Below are positions 1 to 8,972 of a stretch of 64,000 nt of DNA, piece by piece (the stretch's first letter is position 1; every line of letters begins with the position of its first letter). A program made the translations under genes and the position numbers. Source of the stretch: an uncultured Burkholderiales bacterium (lineage in GTDB: Bacteria; Pseudomonadota; Gammaproteobacteria; Burkholderiales; Eutrophovitaceae). The notes below the pieces were generated by a model. The model worked only from the letters and a program-made list of their open reading frames with translations, made no database searches and had not been told where the DNA came from. Location: positions 29,681 to 93,680 of the forward strand of contig CATOSA010000011.1 of the NCBI GenBank assembly GCA_951812315.1, in the 5' to 3' direction.

Positions 1-951
1 GGGTTCAATAACGACCACCTCTGCCTCTACGCCGGGCGGCCCACCGTCACCAGGCGTACTTGCAACCGACTCTTTCGATCGTGATTCCTGGATCAGCAGG
101 TGCTCAGGGCGCACTCCCAGTATCACTTCGCGCCCGTCAGGTTCACTGGACTCCGGCGCTGGAAGGATGTCCCCGGCCGCAAACCGGACCGCGCGTCCCG
201 CGGCCGCCGTAACAAGCTCGCCCTTCAAGAAATTCATCGCTGGAGAACCGATAAATCCGGCAACGAACCGGTTTGCCGGATGGTCGTACAAATCCAGCGG
301 TGAGCCCACCTGCTCGACGTTGCCCTTGTTCATCACCACGATTTTGTCGGCCATGGTCATGGCCTCGATCTGATCGTGGGTTACGTACACTGACGTCGTC
401 TTGAGGCGCTGATGCAGTTCGCGTATTTCGGTGCGCATTTGCACCCGTAGCTTGGCGTCAAGATTGGACAAGGGCTCGTCAAACAGAAATACCTGCGGCT
501 TGCGTACAATCGCGCGACCCATCGCGACGCGCTGACGCTGCCCGCCGGAAAGCTGCCGGGGATAACGTTCCAGAAATTCGCCAAGGCCAAGAATGCGTGT
601 TGCTTCCTCGACCCGCTCGCGTTGTTCCTGCTTGCTGCAACCGGCCAGTTTCATCGAGAACGCCATGTTCTCGAACACTGTCATGTGCGGATATAACGCA
701 TAGTTCTGGAACACCATTGCGATGTCCCGCTCTTTCGGCGCAATCTTGTTGACCAGCGCGTCGCCGATGTAGATTTCGCCGCCGCTAACCTCTTCCAGCC
801 CTGCGATCATCCGCAGCAGGGTCGATTTTCCACAGCCTGACGGTCCGACCAGAACGACGAATTCAGCATCGTCGATTGACACGTCGACTCCGTGCACAAC
901 TTCAGTCGTGCCGAAGGACTTGCGAACCTGCCTGAGTGTAACGGTTGCCAT
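1..951 (-). CDS. Sugar ABC transporter ATP-binding protein, UgpC/MalK type (3' end cut by window edge)
   Basis: Cytoplasmic ATPase subunit of a carbohydrate ABC importer. Reading the minus strand from the ATG at 951 gives 317 codons without a stop. Visible motifs are Walker [10 protein letters not shown] (near residue 37), the signature [14 protein letters not shown], Walker [14 protein letters not shown], the switch VTHDQ, and then the start of a TOBE-type regulatory domain containing GVRPEHL. The gene leaves the window before its stop, probably lacking some 40 residues of a normal 350-370 residue protein. It is divergent from the SDR/hydrolase pair at 1552-3226, so the substrate may be the sugar those enzymes degrade; that is inference. 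Substrate specificity cannot be read from the ATPase. Confidence 0.93.
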   Translation of the reverse strand, partial: MATVTLRQVRKSFGTTEVVHGVDVSIDDAEFVVLVGPSGCGKSTLLRMIAGLEEVSGGEIYIGDALVNKIAPKERDIAMVFQNYALYPHMTVFENMAFSMKLAGCSKQEQRERVEEATRILGLGEFLERYPRQLSGGQRQRVAMGRAIVRKPQVFLFDEPLSNLDAKLRVQMRTEIRELHQRLKTTSVYVTHDQIEAMTMADKIVVMNKGNVEQVGSPLDLYDHPANRFVAGFIGSPAMNFLKGELVTAAAGRAVRFAAGDILPAPESSEPDGREVILGVRPEHLLIQESRSKESVASTPGDGGPPGVEAEVVVIEP

Positions 952-1551
952 CGCGCGAAATTCTGTTACCTGTTCTTATTGGTTCAGGCCGTGTGCCAGC
1001 ACCAAACAGGAACGACGGCAGGTGCCCCATCACAAGCCGGAGAACTAGCCGGCTCGCTTTTCAAAACGCGTGCAGTCTCGCCAGTCTAAATCAAATGCGC
1101 GGACCCTCAAAGCGCATATCCTGGCACCAGGTTGCCGTTGACCCGTGAGGGTTCGATAGACTGCCAGCCCGCATATTTCACGAAGACGGTCGGGCATTCA
1201 ACTTACTCTCGAAACCAATCAGCTTGCTAGAAACATGTTGAGGCAATGCCTCACGGTAGCAGTTTGTACCTATTCACGTTCAGGAAAAATCTGCCGTCAC
1301 AGCTTGAACGATCGACCTTGAGCAATAGTCTGGCTATTCCTCTGCGCCCGATCGTCGCAATCTGTTTAGGCACATTTCCCCTGAAAGCGAATCCTTCGTG
1401 AAATATGCGGGCTAGGTATGCACCGGCCTGTGGCACAATATGCACCGCCACAGGATCACAGTATCGGGACAGTCCGTCTTGGAACCGTCCTACAAAAGCT
1501 CTGTTAAGTAACAGATCCGGTTCGGTAACAATAATCGAGGGAGAGAGACAG
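952..1551. other. 600-bp divergent intergenic region
   Basis: It lies between the divergent ABC ATPase and the SDR gene and must hold both promoters. No convincing gene is present; the minus-strand open frame at 1251-1793 overlaps the SDR in antisense and has no family resemblance. The region contains a perfect 20-bp inverted repeat (1166-1185 and 1394-1413) and a small palindrome at 1239-1253 (TGAGGCA-A-TGCCTCA), a candidate operator. Confidence 0.6.
1166..1413. repeat. Perfect 20-bp inverted repeats flanking a 208-bp non-coding segment
   Basis: The 20 bases at 1166-1185 are exactly the reverse complement of 1394-1413. The enclosed segment is non-coding. It could be a miniature inverted-repeat element, a long-range stem, or paired regulator sites for the divergent promoters. 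No target-site duplication is evident at the outer edges. Confidence 0.7.
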
Positions 1552-2292
1552 GTGTCGGACAGACTTCGCGGCAAACTCGCGTTCGTTACAGCGGCAGCAC
1601 AAGGTATAGGCAAGGCGACAGCACAGGCATTTGTGCGTGAAGGCGCCCGCGTTATCGCGACCGACATCAACGAAGAGGCATTGGCGCAACTCTCGGATAT
1701 TGAAGGAATCGAAACACGCCGGCTCGATGTGCTTGATGACGCCGCCGTAGAACAGGTTGCGGGCGATGTCGGGACACCAGACATTCTGTTCAATTGCGCC
1801 GGTTTCGTACATCACGGAACAATGCTCGAATGTGGCGACAAGGACTGGGCATTCTCGTTCGACCTGAATGTGCGCAGTTGTTACGTTGTGACACGGACAT
1901 TTCTTCCCGGGATGATCGAAAAGGGGGGCGGTTCGGTCGTCAACGTCGCATCGGTTGCCGGTTCGATCAAGGGCATCGCGAACCGCTTCGTGTATGGAGC
2001 GACCAAGGCCGCGGTAATCGGCATGACCAAGTCATTGGCAATCGACTACGTCAAGAACGGTATTCGTGCAAATGCAATCTGCCCCGGGACCGTTGATACG
2101 CCAAGCCTTGGAGAGCGCATCAAGGCCCTCGGAGATGAACAGAAGGCGCGTGCTGATTTCATTGCGCGTCAACCGATGGGACGGCTGGCAACGGCTGAAG
2201 AGATTGCTGAAATGGCGGTGTATCTGGCGTCAGACGAGTCACAGTTTGTTACCGGACAGACCATGATCGTCGACGGCGGCATTACGATTTAG
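1552..2292 (+). CDS. SDR-family dehydrogenase, probable 2-keto-3-deoxy-L-fuconate dehydrogenase
   Basis: A 246-residue classical short-chain dehydrogenase. The GTG start at 1552 follows GGGAGAGAGA and puts the Rossmann motif (TAAAQGIG) at residues 13-20, as usual; the open frame extends upstream without a good start. NCAG is present, the catalytic Ser lies in NVASVAGS, YxxxK is YGATK, and the C-terminus ends in the typical VDGG. It resembles the DHRS6/BDH2 and 2-keto-3-deoxy-L-fuconate dehydrogenase group. A fumarylacetoacetase-fold hydrolase follows 88 bp downstream, the usual partner that splits 2,4-diketo-3-deoxy-L-fuconate. The substrate is therefore inferred from sequence type plus context. 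A 3-hydroxybutyrate dehydrogenase role is the alternative. Confidence 0.85.
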   Translation: MSDRLRGKLAFVTAAAQGIGKATAQAFVREGARVIATDINEEALAQLSDIEGIETRRLDVLDDAAVEQVAGDVGTPDILFNCAGFVHHGTMLECGDKDWAFSFDLNVRSCYVVTRTFLPGMIEKGGGSVVNVASVAGSIKGIANRFVYGATKAAVIGMTKSLAIDYVKNGIRANAICPGTVDTPSLGERIKALGDEQKARADFIARQPMGRLATAEEIAEMAVYLASDESQFVTGQTMIVDGGITI

Positions 2293-2380
2293 CGGCATTA
2301 CTTCCAGCAACTACTGGAATTTTCGCGCCGCCTCGATTGTCCGGTTTGGACATGAATAAATACGACGGAGGGAGATAGAA

Positions 2381-3226
2381 ATGAAACTTGTACGTTACGG
2401 TGATGCAGGCAAGGAAAAGCCCGGACTTATTGACGCTCAAGGCGGGATCCGGGATTTGTCCGGCCTGGTCAGGGATATCGACGGCGGCACAATCGACGAT
2501 GAAGGGCTTGCAAAACTACGTGGTGCTGATGTTGACGCACTTCCCAAGGTTTCGGGTAACCCGCGCCTTGGCATTCCCGTCGGTAGTACCCAGAAACTGA
2601 TCTGCATCGGCCTGAACTACTCCGATCATGCCAAGGAGTCGAACATGCCAATCCCGACCGAGCCCGTCGTATTCATGAAGGCGGTGAGCGCGCTCAACGG
2701 TCCCAACGATACGGTCAAACTTCCGAAGGGTTCGAAGAAGAGTGACTGGGAAGTGGAGCTGGCGATCGTGATCGGCAAGGCGGCACGTAGTGTTTCCGAA
2801 TCGGACGCGCTTGACTATGTTGCCGGATATACCATTTGCAACGATGTTTCGGAACGCGAATGGCAACTGGAACATGGCAGCCAGTGGTCCAAGGGCAAAA
2901 GTTTCGATACGTTTGCACCGGTGGGACCTTGCCTTGTGACCAAAGACGAAATTGCGGATCCGCACAATCTCGCAATGTGGCTGGAATTGAACGGCAAGCG
3001 CATGCAGACCGGCAACACGAATACGATGATATTCGGCGTCCAGAAACTGGTGTCGTACTTGTCCTACTTTGTAACCTTGATGCCGGGCGATATCGTTTCC
3101 ACCGGCACACCACCGGGAGTTGGAGCAGGCATGAAGCCGGCGCCGGTTTTTCTGAAGCCGGGCGACACCATGCGCCTGGGCATCGATGGTCTGGGCGAGC
3201 AGAAGCAGGTCGTTGACGGCGGTTGA
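2381..3226 (+). CDS. Fumarylacetoacetate hydrolase family protein, probable 2,4-diketo-3-deoxy-L-fuconate hydrolase
   Basis: A 281-residue FAH-fold enzyme. The N-terminal domain begins MKLVRYG and the catalytic domain starts near residue 70 (CIGLNYSDHAKE). Metal-binding acidic residues lie in DWEVELAIVIG, and NDVSEREWQ, KSFDTFAPVGP and STGTPPGVG are typical of the family. Known relatives cleave 2,4-diketo-3-deoxy-L-fuconate to pyruvate and L-lactate, or act on other acylpyruvates; many are mislabelled ureidoglycolate lyase. The ATG follows GGAGGGAGA (spacing about 8). Co-directional with the SDR upstream, so the two probably catalyse consecutive steps of 6-deoxy-sugar oxidation. Family is certain, substrate inferred. 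Confidence 0.9.
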   Translation: MKLVRYGDAGKEKPGLIDAQGGIRDLSGLVRDIDGGTIDDEGLAKLRGADVDALPKVSGNPRLGIPVGSTQKLICIGLNYSDHAKESNMPIPTEPVVFMKAVSALNGPNDTVKLPKGSKKSDWEVELAIVIGKAARSVSESDALDYVAGYTICNDVSEREWQLEHGSQWSKGKSFDTFAPVGPCLVTKDEIADPHNLAMWLELNGKRMQTGNTNTMIFGVQKLVSYLSYFVTLMPGDIVSTGTPPGVGAGMKPAPVFLKPGDTMRLGIDGLGEQKQVVDGG

Positions 3227-3385
3227 CGGATTTGCGCACGCGTTGAACCGATTCTTTCCCGTCCAGGCGCGGTTCGACATCGCGCCGGACGCGGAATCGG
3301 GGGGAACCGTATTACAACCTGGCGACGACGGCGCGATTTTGCGATGACAGCGACAACATTCGAAAGTCATGCCTACGTTTGTCTG

Positions 3386-4186
3386 ATGCAGGCATTCGTG
3401 CGCGAGTGGGGAACCCGCTGCCAGCTTTTCATCCTGTTCGCCGCACTCTTTCTGGTACCGGAAACAACCCGGGCACAGCTCACCCTGGCGGGCGGGATCG
3501 AGATGTTCAACTGGGAGGAAGAAACCGATCCTCCAGTCACGGAATCCGGACCGCTGCTTGCGTTCAGAGTCGCCTACGCGCAACGCGCTGACACTGGATT
3601 CCTGATGGGATACCGGGGGAAGATCTGGACCGGCACCGTCGACTATGACGGATCGACGCTTTTCGGGAATGTGCCGGTCAGCGGTTCGACCGGGTATCTG
3701 GGTATCGGCAATGAAGTGCAGGCGCGATTCCGAAGCCAACTAAAGAGTAACTACAGGCGCGACTTTCTGACTGCGCTTGGACTGGATGTCTGGAGGCGGG
3801 AGCTTTCGCCAGTACAAAGGGAAGATTTCACCGTCATTTACGCACGCGCCGGCTTCGAAATTGATTCCGTGTCGCCGCAAACGTGGTTGTTCGCGCTTGG
3901 ACTGAACTACCCGCTGTGGATTCGCGAGGACGCCCATCTGACCGACATTGGCTTCGACAACAACCCGGAACTCAATCCCGGCGGCAAAATCTCTATCTAT
4001 GGACATGCCGGCTATCGACTAAATCGCAAATGGAATCTCGTTGGTTACGTCGACAGCTACCGCTTTGCCAAGTCGCAAGCAGAACCAGTGAATGAAATCG
4101 CCAATAGAATCGGGCCGGTTCTCGTGTTCCAGCCGGCGAGCAACATGCTTGTTGTAGGAATCAGACTCGAACGCGTCTTTCCATGA
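3386..4186 (+). CDS. Secreted, probable outer-membrane beta-barrel protein
   Basis: About 266 residues from the ATG at 3386 (an in-frame ATG at 3344 would add 14 residues). The N-terminus has a hydrophobic segment (LFILFAALFLV) followed by TTRAQ, a plausible signal peptidase I site. The mature part is rich in alternating hydrophobic and polar stretches with many Gly and aromatic residues. It ends in a hydrophobic/aromatic strand close to the C-terminus, as expected for an outer-membrane barrel. No family was recognised. The stop codon lies in the first unit of a three-copy 16-bp tandem repeat (4171-4218), so the C-terminal residues may have been altered by repeat expansion. Confidence 0.65.
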   Translation: MQAFVREWGTRCQLFILFAALFLVPETTRAQLTLAGGIEMFNWEEETDPPVTESGPLLAFRVAYAQRADTGFLMGYRGKIWTGTVDYDGSTLFGNVPVSGSTGYLGIGNEVQARFRSQLKSNYRRDFLTALGLDVWRRELSPVQREDFTVIYARAGFEIDSVSPQTWLFALGLNYPLWIREDAHLTDIGFDNNPELNPGGKISIYGHAGYRLNRKWNLVGYVDSYRFAKSQAEPVNEIANRIGPVLVFQPASNMLVVGIRLERVFP

Positions 4187-4218
4187 ACACGTCTTTCCAT
4201 GAACGCGCTTTTCACTGA
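4171..4218 (+). repeat. Three tandem 16-bp units at a gene end
   Basis: Units 4171-4186, 4187-4202 and 4203-4218 read ACGCGTCTTTCCATGA, ACACGTCTTTCCATGA and ACGCGCTTTTCACTGA. The first unit contains the last codons and TGA stop of the outer-membrane protein gene. The remaining units occupy the gap before dusA. Confidence 0.85.
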
Positions 4219-4253
4219 ACAAACTGCATAGTGATGGCGCGCCAGAGCGCCTG

Positions 4254-5249
4254 ATGTTGACCGACAACATGACCCGCCAACTTTGCACGGCACCGATGAT
4301 GGATTGGTCGGACCGCCACTGCCGCTATTTTTTCCGGCAACTTGCGCCAGGCGCATTGGTGTATACGGAAATGGTGACAACCGGCGCGTTGATCCACGGC
4401 GATGTGAAACGACACCTTGCGTTCGACCCGGCCGAGCATCCCGGTTCGCTGCAGCTCGGCGGCAGCGAACCGGACGAACTGGCCCAGTGCGCAAAGCTTG
4501 GCGAATCCTGGGGCTACGACGAAATCAATCTGAACTGCGGTTGTCCGTCGGAAAGAGTTCAGCGAGGCTCCTTTGGCGCCTGCCTGATGGCCGAACCACA
4601 ACTGGTCGCGGATTGCGTTAAAGCAATGGTCGATGCCGTTGCAATTCCGGTCACGGTAAAGCACCGTCTGGGAATTAACTCTATTGAAGACTATGAATTT
4701 GTGCAGCGGTTTGTCGACGTCCTCAGAAGTGCAGGATGCGAATCGTTCATCGTCCATGCGCGCAACGCAATACTGAAAGGACTGTCGCCCAAAGACAATC
4801 GACAGGTACCGCCGCTGAAGTACGACTACGTTTACCGGTTAAAACAAGATTTCCCCGCTAGTTGCATCATCATTAACGGCGGCATCGAGACAGCTGCCGA
4901 GGTCAATGAGCATTTTCTGCACGTCGACGGTGTCATGCTCGGTCGTGCTGCTTACCACAATCCGTATTTACTCGCCCGGATCGAAGCGACCCTGAACGCT
5001 GCCACGGAGATCGTGTCGCGAGCAAAAATTACGTTGGCCATGCACGCTTACGCCAGTGGGCAAACGCAACGCGGCACGCCGCTGCGCGCAATTACACGCC
5101 ATATGCTCGGCCTCTACCACGGTCAGCCCAACGCACGCGCGTGGCGCAGGTTACTGTGCGACCCGGCGCGGCTCGCTGACAACAATGCCGACGTAATTCT
5201 CGAAGCGTTACAATTCGTCGACGGCGAAGCCCTCGAAATCAGCGCGTAA
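4254..5249 (+). CDS. dusA: tRNA-dihydrouridine synthase A
   Basis: A 331-residue FMN-dependent enzyme that reduces uridine in the D-loop of tRNAs (U20/U20a for DusA). The TIM-barrel start is CTAPMMDWSDRHCRYFFR, and NLNCGCPS near residues 92-99 carries the catalytic Cys (about residue 97). The DusA-type stretch HARNAILKGLSPKDNR, followed by PPLKYDYVYRLK, distinguishes it from DusB and DusC. INGGI and LGRAAYHNPY supply the phosphate-binding region. A second in-frame ATG at 4269 (MTRQLCTAP) is an alternative start. Convergent with the lipid kinase gene, with 21 bp between their stops. Confidence 0.95.
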   Translation: MLTDNMTRQLCTAPMMDWSDRHCRYFFRQLAPGALVYTEMVTTGALIHGDVKRHLAFDPAEHPGSLQLGGSEPDELAQCAKLGESWGYDEINLNCGCPSERVQRGSFGACLMAEPQLVADCVKAMVDAVAIPVTVKHRLGINSIEDYEFVQRFVDVLRSAGCESFIVHARNAILKGLSPKDNRQVPPLKYDYVYRLKQDFPASCIIINGGIETAAEVNEHFLHVDGVMLGRAAYHNPYLLARIEATLNAATEIVSRAKITLAMHAYASGQTQRGTPLRAITRHMLGLYHGQPNARAWRRLLCDPARLADNNADVILEALQFVDGEALEISA

Positions 5250-5270
5250 AAACCGCACAGGCGACACAGC

Positions 5271-6200
5271 TCAGCCCACGTTGCCAGCGGCCGGAATTAC
5301 CACCTGTATGCCCTGCGGCAAAACCGAAATCTTGAGCGGCGTAGTTGCCAGCAACTCGCCATCCGCCTCGCTTGCAACGGGTACCGGCGCTGCGACTTCG
5401 ATGCTCGCGGCGCGCAGACAGCGCGCTTTCTTGTAGCCCGCGATCCTGCCGTCAAACAATCTGCGGATATTCAGCAGCAATTCCCATTTCGAGATGTTCT
5501 CGACAATCACAATGTCGAGCAAGCCGTCATCGCATTTCGACTCGGGTGCGATCAACATTCCGCCCCCACAGTATTTACCGATTGCGGCGAAGACAACAAA
5601 TACGTTTGCGGTCGAGGTTTCCCCATTGGCGGAGATGCTCAGCTCAGGCGATACGTACGATGCAAACCCCGCAGGCAACGCGGCAAGATAGCTGAACGCG
5701 CCCCACCGGTTACCTTGCACCAACGACACCACGTACGCGTCGAAACCTGCCCCTGCAACATTCAGAAAATGGCGAAGAGCGCGGCCGTTATCCGTGAAAT
5801 TCTCGACCGCCCCGACATCATGCGCCACCGCTGATCCATCGGCGATCAGTCCGGCGGCAACGGCGTAACGGCGTGGGATGCGATGACCGCGAGCCCAGTC
5901 ATTTCCCCTCCCTACCGGAATCGCAGCGAGGACAACATCGCGCGCATCGGCCGCGCCGCTTGCCAGCGCGCCGTTAAGCACTTCATTGAGCGTGCCGTCG
6001 CCGCCGATCGCAACAAACTTTCTGTAACCGCGCGAAGCCGCTTCTTGCGCTAGCGCGAGGCTATGACCTGCGTGCGAACTGACCACAAGTTCGAAATCCA
6101 CGCCCGCCTCACCCAGTCGCCGGGCGATATGGTTGCGATCGCGTGCGGCACGACCGCCGGCGGACTTTGGATTGAGAACAGCGAACCAGCGGTCCGTCAT
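5271..6200 (-). CDS. Diacylglycerol kinase-fold lipid kinase (YegS/DgkB-like)
   Basis: A 309-residue protein of the DAGK catalytic-domain family, which phosphorylates lipids such as diacylglycerol or related alcohols at the inner membrane. The nucleotide motif NPKSAGG is at residues 10-16 and the hallmark GGDGTLNE at 66-73. PVGRGNDWARG follows, the usual 'GTxNDfAR' position. The C-terminal beta-sandwich contains DGLLDIVIV. The exact lipid substrate cannot be deduced. It is divergent from the aldo/keto reductase gene at 6391, with about 190 bp of shared upstream DNA. Confidence 0.9.
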   Translation of the reverse strand: MTDRWFAVLNPKSAGGRAARDRNHIARRLGEAGVDFELVVSSHAGHSLALAQEAASRGYRKFVAIGGDGTLNEVLNGALASGAADARDVVLAAIPVGRGNDWARGHRIPRRYAVAAGLIADGSAVAHDVGAVENFTDNGRALRHFLNVAGAGFDAYVVSLVQGNRWGAFSYLAALPAGFASYVSPELSISANGETSTANVFVVFAAIGKYCGGGMLIAPESKCDDGLLDIVIVENISKWELLLNIRRLFDGRIAGYKKARCLRAASIEVAAPVPVASEADGELLATTPLKISVLPQGIQVVIPAAGNVG

Positions 6201-6390
6201 ACTAATGTCCTGTACATTCCAACCCGTTTGTCACAGTCGCCGCGTCACACGGTCTGAGCAATGGGCTATATTCACGTTTCCGGACACGATTTTTGAGAAT
6301 CGCAGTCAGCAGCGGTTACACCTTCATCGCAACGGTAACACCAATGTTTACCGGGGTGGTAAATCACACACAACCACGGGGAGCAGTTAT

Positions 6391-7377
6391 ATGGAATTCG
6401 TCAATCTCGGCACGACCGGAATCAAGGTATCTCGCATTTGTCTAGGCACCATGACGTATGGATCTCCCAAGTGGCGTGATTGGGTTCTTGATTTCGACGC
6501 TTCAATGCCTTTTATTCAACGCGCCTGGGAGCTTGGGATCAATTTTTTTGACACTGCTGACATTTACTCCAATGGCGAAAGCGAGGTTGTACTGGGCCGT
6601 GCAATCCGCGAACTCGACATCCCGCGGGATCGCATTGTAGTCGCGACCAAGGTATTTGGCCCAATGGGCGAGGATCCGAATCAGCGCGGCCTGTCGCGCA
6701 AGCACATCATGCACTCCATCGATGCAAGTCTCGACCGGCTTGGCCTTGATTATGTGGATTTGTACCAGATTCACCGGTTTGACAACGACACACCGATCGA
6801 GGAAACGCTGGAAGCACTGACTGATGTGGTCGACTCAGGCAAGGCGTTGCATGTCGGCGCCTCGTCGATGTACGCCTGGCAATTTTCGAAAATGTTGCAC
6901 CTGACCGAACGCAACGGCTATGCACGATTTGTCACGATGCAGAACCACTACAACATCATTTACCGGGAAGAAGAACGGGAAATGAATCCGCTGTGCATCG
7001 ATCAAGGCATCGGTCTCATCCCGTGGAGTCCGCTGGCACGCGGTTTCGTCGCGGGAAACCGGAAGAAAGACGGCTGGGGAGAATCGAAACGCGCGAAGAC
7101 GGATGACTTCGCACACGACATGTACTACCAGGATTCGGATTTCGCCGTTGTTGATCGCATTACCGAGATCGCGCAGCAACGCGATCTGCCTAATGCACAA
7201 GTCGCGCTTGCGTGGCTACTGCATCAGCCAGGTGTTACCGCGCCAATCGTCGGCGCAAGCAAGATGAACCATCTCGAAGATGCTGTTGCCGCGATCTCCA
7301 TCAAGCTTTCAGAGGAAGAACTCAAGGCACTCGACGAGCACTACACGCCGCACCCGGTATTGGGGAACCTCAGCTGA
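6391..7377 (+). CDS. Aldo/keto reductase
   Basis: A 328-residue NADPH-dependent oxidoreductase with a TIM barrel. The ATG at 6391 follows GGGGAGCAG and begins MEFVNLGTTGIKVSRICLGTM, as is usual for the family, so the longer upstream open frame is not used. The catalytic tetrad is visible: Asp in FFDTADIYS, Tyr of IYSNGESE, Lys in VATKVFG and His in YQIHRFD. The C-terminus carries the cofactor motif TAPIVGAS. It belongs to the group of soluble AKRs (AKR11-13 or YajO-like) acting on aldehydes; the natural substrate is unknown. Confidence 0.93.
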   Translation: MEFVNLGTTGIKVSRICLGTMTYGSPKWRDWVLDFDASMPFIQRAWELGINFFDTADIYSNGESEVVLGRAIRELDIPRDRIVVATKVFGPMGEDPNQRGLSRKHIMHSIDASLDRLGLDYVDLYQIHRFDNDTPIEETLEALTDVVDSGKALHVGASSMYAWQFSKMLHLTERNGYARFVTMQNHYNIIYREEEREMNPLCIDQGIGLIPWSPLARGFVAGNRKKDGWGESKRAKTDDFAHDMYYQDSDFAVVDRITEIAQQRDLPNAQVALAWLLHQPGVTAPIVGASKMNHLEDAVAAISIKLSEEELKALDEHYTPHPVLGNLS

Positions 7378-7522
7378 GCGATTGAACTACCTGGTTTGAA
7401 CATTTCTGCGCCTGCGCGTCGCGAGAGCCTGTACGAGCTTTCCCGCGTTGTACACGTCCGCTGATTCACCCCTTTTGGGTTGGCCGGGTCTGGCAAGTTG
7501 CTGGATCAGGCGTAAAACCGAT

Positions 7523-8344
7523 TCAGCTATCCGGCTCGACATCGACGGGCCGTTGCCCGTTCGCAGGATCAGACTCTGACCAGCTCATATGTCGATAGTC
7601 GAATCCCTCGTCGAGGGTCGGCTTGACCACATCAAAATAGGGTGAGATATCAAAATCGCGCGGTGCGAACAGACTATAGTGGCGCGCTTTCCAGATCGTT
7701 TTCCGCTTTGCAATTTTTGCCCCGGTTGCGGCGTCATTTGCGCCAGCATCGGCGATCGGCAGAATGGGGTAACGTATTGACTGATACGCCTGAGCAATCA
7801 GCGTGGAACATATTGCGCGCGTTGGCTCACCGCTGCCAAGTGCAAGCATGCGCCGCCGCCAGCGGGCGGGAACAGGTGGTTCCGGAAGAAGGTAGCGCGC
7901 GAGGTCGATCACGTTCTTGAGATCATATTTGTGACCGAGCCGCGCAACGACGAAGTCAACCACCTGACGCGCGTCCTCGTCGGTCAACCCGATGGGCCGG
8001 CAGACACGCGTATGCATGTGCGCGTAAGCACTCAACGGAACGGCCCAGGTACCTTCGACCAGATCCGCTTCGACCAGCACCTTCGGATCTGACCCTTCGC
8101 CCGATACTTCCGGTATGGGCCCCACGTAGATTGCGGCATGTGACCAGGTCGATTGTGTCAGATATTTGATAGCCGAGGAAATCCGCGTATTGCCCTCTAC
8201 CAGAAGCACGTCGGCAGGACGCAATGAGCGCCGCAATGCATTCAGATCCGTAGTGGCGACAGGTCTGAAATTGCGCACCGGGCTACTCAGGTACCGCGCC
8301 AGTGCCTTACCCATTGAAGAACAGGCGACATCAAATCCGAACAC
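7523..8344 (-). CDS. YiiX/YebB-like permuted NlpC/P60 cysteine hydrolase
   Basis: A 273-residue protein of the circularly permuted papain-like amidase group. LRPADVLLVEG is followed by WSHAAIYVG with the catalytic His near residue 69. The nucleophile Cys lies in RAICSTLIAQAYQ near residue 179. The His-before-Cys order is diagnostic of the permuted YiiX family. These enzymes hydrolyse amide or ester bonds in lipids or peptides; the substrate here is unknown. No clear signal peptide is seen. Divergent from the small secreted protein gene at 8573. Confidence 0.85.
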   Translation of the reverse strand: MFGFDVACSSMGKALARYLSSPVRNFRPVATTDLNALRRSLRPADVLLVEGNTRISSAIKYLTQSTWSHAAIYVGPIPEVSGEGSDPKVLVEADLVEGTWAVPLSAYAHMHTRVCRPIGLTDEDARQVVDFVVARLGHKYDLKNVIDLARYLLPEPPVPARWRRRMLALGSGEPTRAICSTLIAQAYQSIRYPILPIADAGANDAATGAKIAKRKTIWKARHYSLFAPRDFDISPYFDVVKPTLDEGFDYRHMSWSESDPANGQRPVDVEPDS

Positions 8345-8462
8345 GGTTCACTCCTCTTGTTGCGTTAACTATCTGCCCGGCTCAGGCGGCCGATAGCGAA
8401 ACGAAACAACTTTTCAGAAAAACCTTTGGGCACAGTCACGCGGCGACAGTCGATATTCATTC

Positions 8463-8477
8463 ACTTTCAGTGAAAGT
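8463..8477. promoter_or_regulatory. 15-bp palindrome, candidate operator
   Basis: ACTTTCA-G-TGAAAGT is a perfect 7-bp inverted repeat around one base. It lies between the divergent YiiX-like gene and the small secreted protein gene. No specific regulator can be named. Confidence 0.35.
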
Positions 8478-8572
8478 ATGCAGGTTAACGTATCTGGCTG
8501 GACGAGGTTGCCGCAACTCCGGCTATTGGCATATTCATCGCTTCGATATCATGACTAATCGAGGGATTAATT

Positions 8573-8812
8573 TTGAGACGAACATTAATATCATTTGCCC
8601 TTGTGTTGACGGCGGGATTGCCGGTTTCGCTGCACGTGCATGCCGGAGACAACGTCTTCAAGGAGATAGGTGAGGACGCATCCAAGTTGCCTGGACGGAT
8701 GGGAAAAACCGGCAAAGAGGTTGGCCAGGACCTTGGCAGGTTCGGGAAACAACTTGGCAAGGACTTCTCCAAGGGCGCGAAAGACTTCGGCAAGGTAATC
8801 AGAGGCGACTGA
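8573..8812 (+). CDS. Small secreted protein of unknown function
   Basis: A 79-residue protein starting at a TTG preceded by GAGG. Residues 1-24 form a signal peptide (RRTLISFALVLTAGLPVSLHVHAG, cleavage near HAG). The mature 55 residues are charged and Gly/Lys-rich, with repeated FGKxLGKD / GKDFxKG-like segments (FGKQLGKDFSKGAKDFGK), suggesting an amphipathic helix. No family was recognised. The TTG start and small size leave some doubt, but the signal sequence is well formed. Confidence 0.6.
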   Translation: MRRTLISFALVLTAGLPVSLHVHAGDNVFKEIGEDASKLPGRMGKTGKEVGQDLGRFGKQLGKDFSKGAKDFGKVIRGD

Positions 8813-8972
8813 ATAAAATTCTCCCGGTCATCGGTGACGCCAAGCAGATGATCAGGTGCCCGATGCCACAGCAGATGTTCAATCCGGAAATTATTCTGCC
8901 AAGCGCAGTTTCACGCTGGCCTGCTTCACCTCAATTTGTAATTGCATTGCCATGCCAGGGCTCGTGCCTGTT

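Noticed and set aside
1251..1793. 180-codon minus-strand open frame upstream of and across the SDR start
   Set aside because: It overlaps the SDR Rossmann region in antisense and is Ser/Thr/Ala rich without motifs.
2516..3739. 407-codon minus-strand open frame over the FAH hydrolase gene
   Set aside because: It is antisense to a well-supported gene, rich in Arg/His/Ala as expected from codon bias of the complementary strand, and shows no family motif.
8485..8793. 102-codon minus-strand open frame over the small secreted protein
   Set aside because: The plus-strand reading has a signal peptide and ribosome-binding site, and the minus-strand one has neither.
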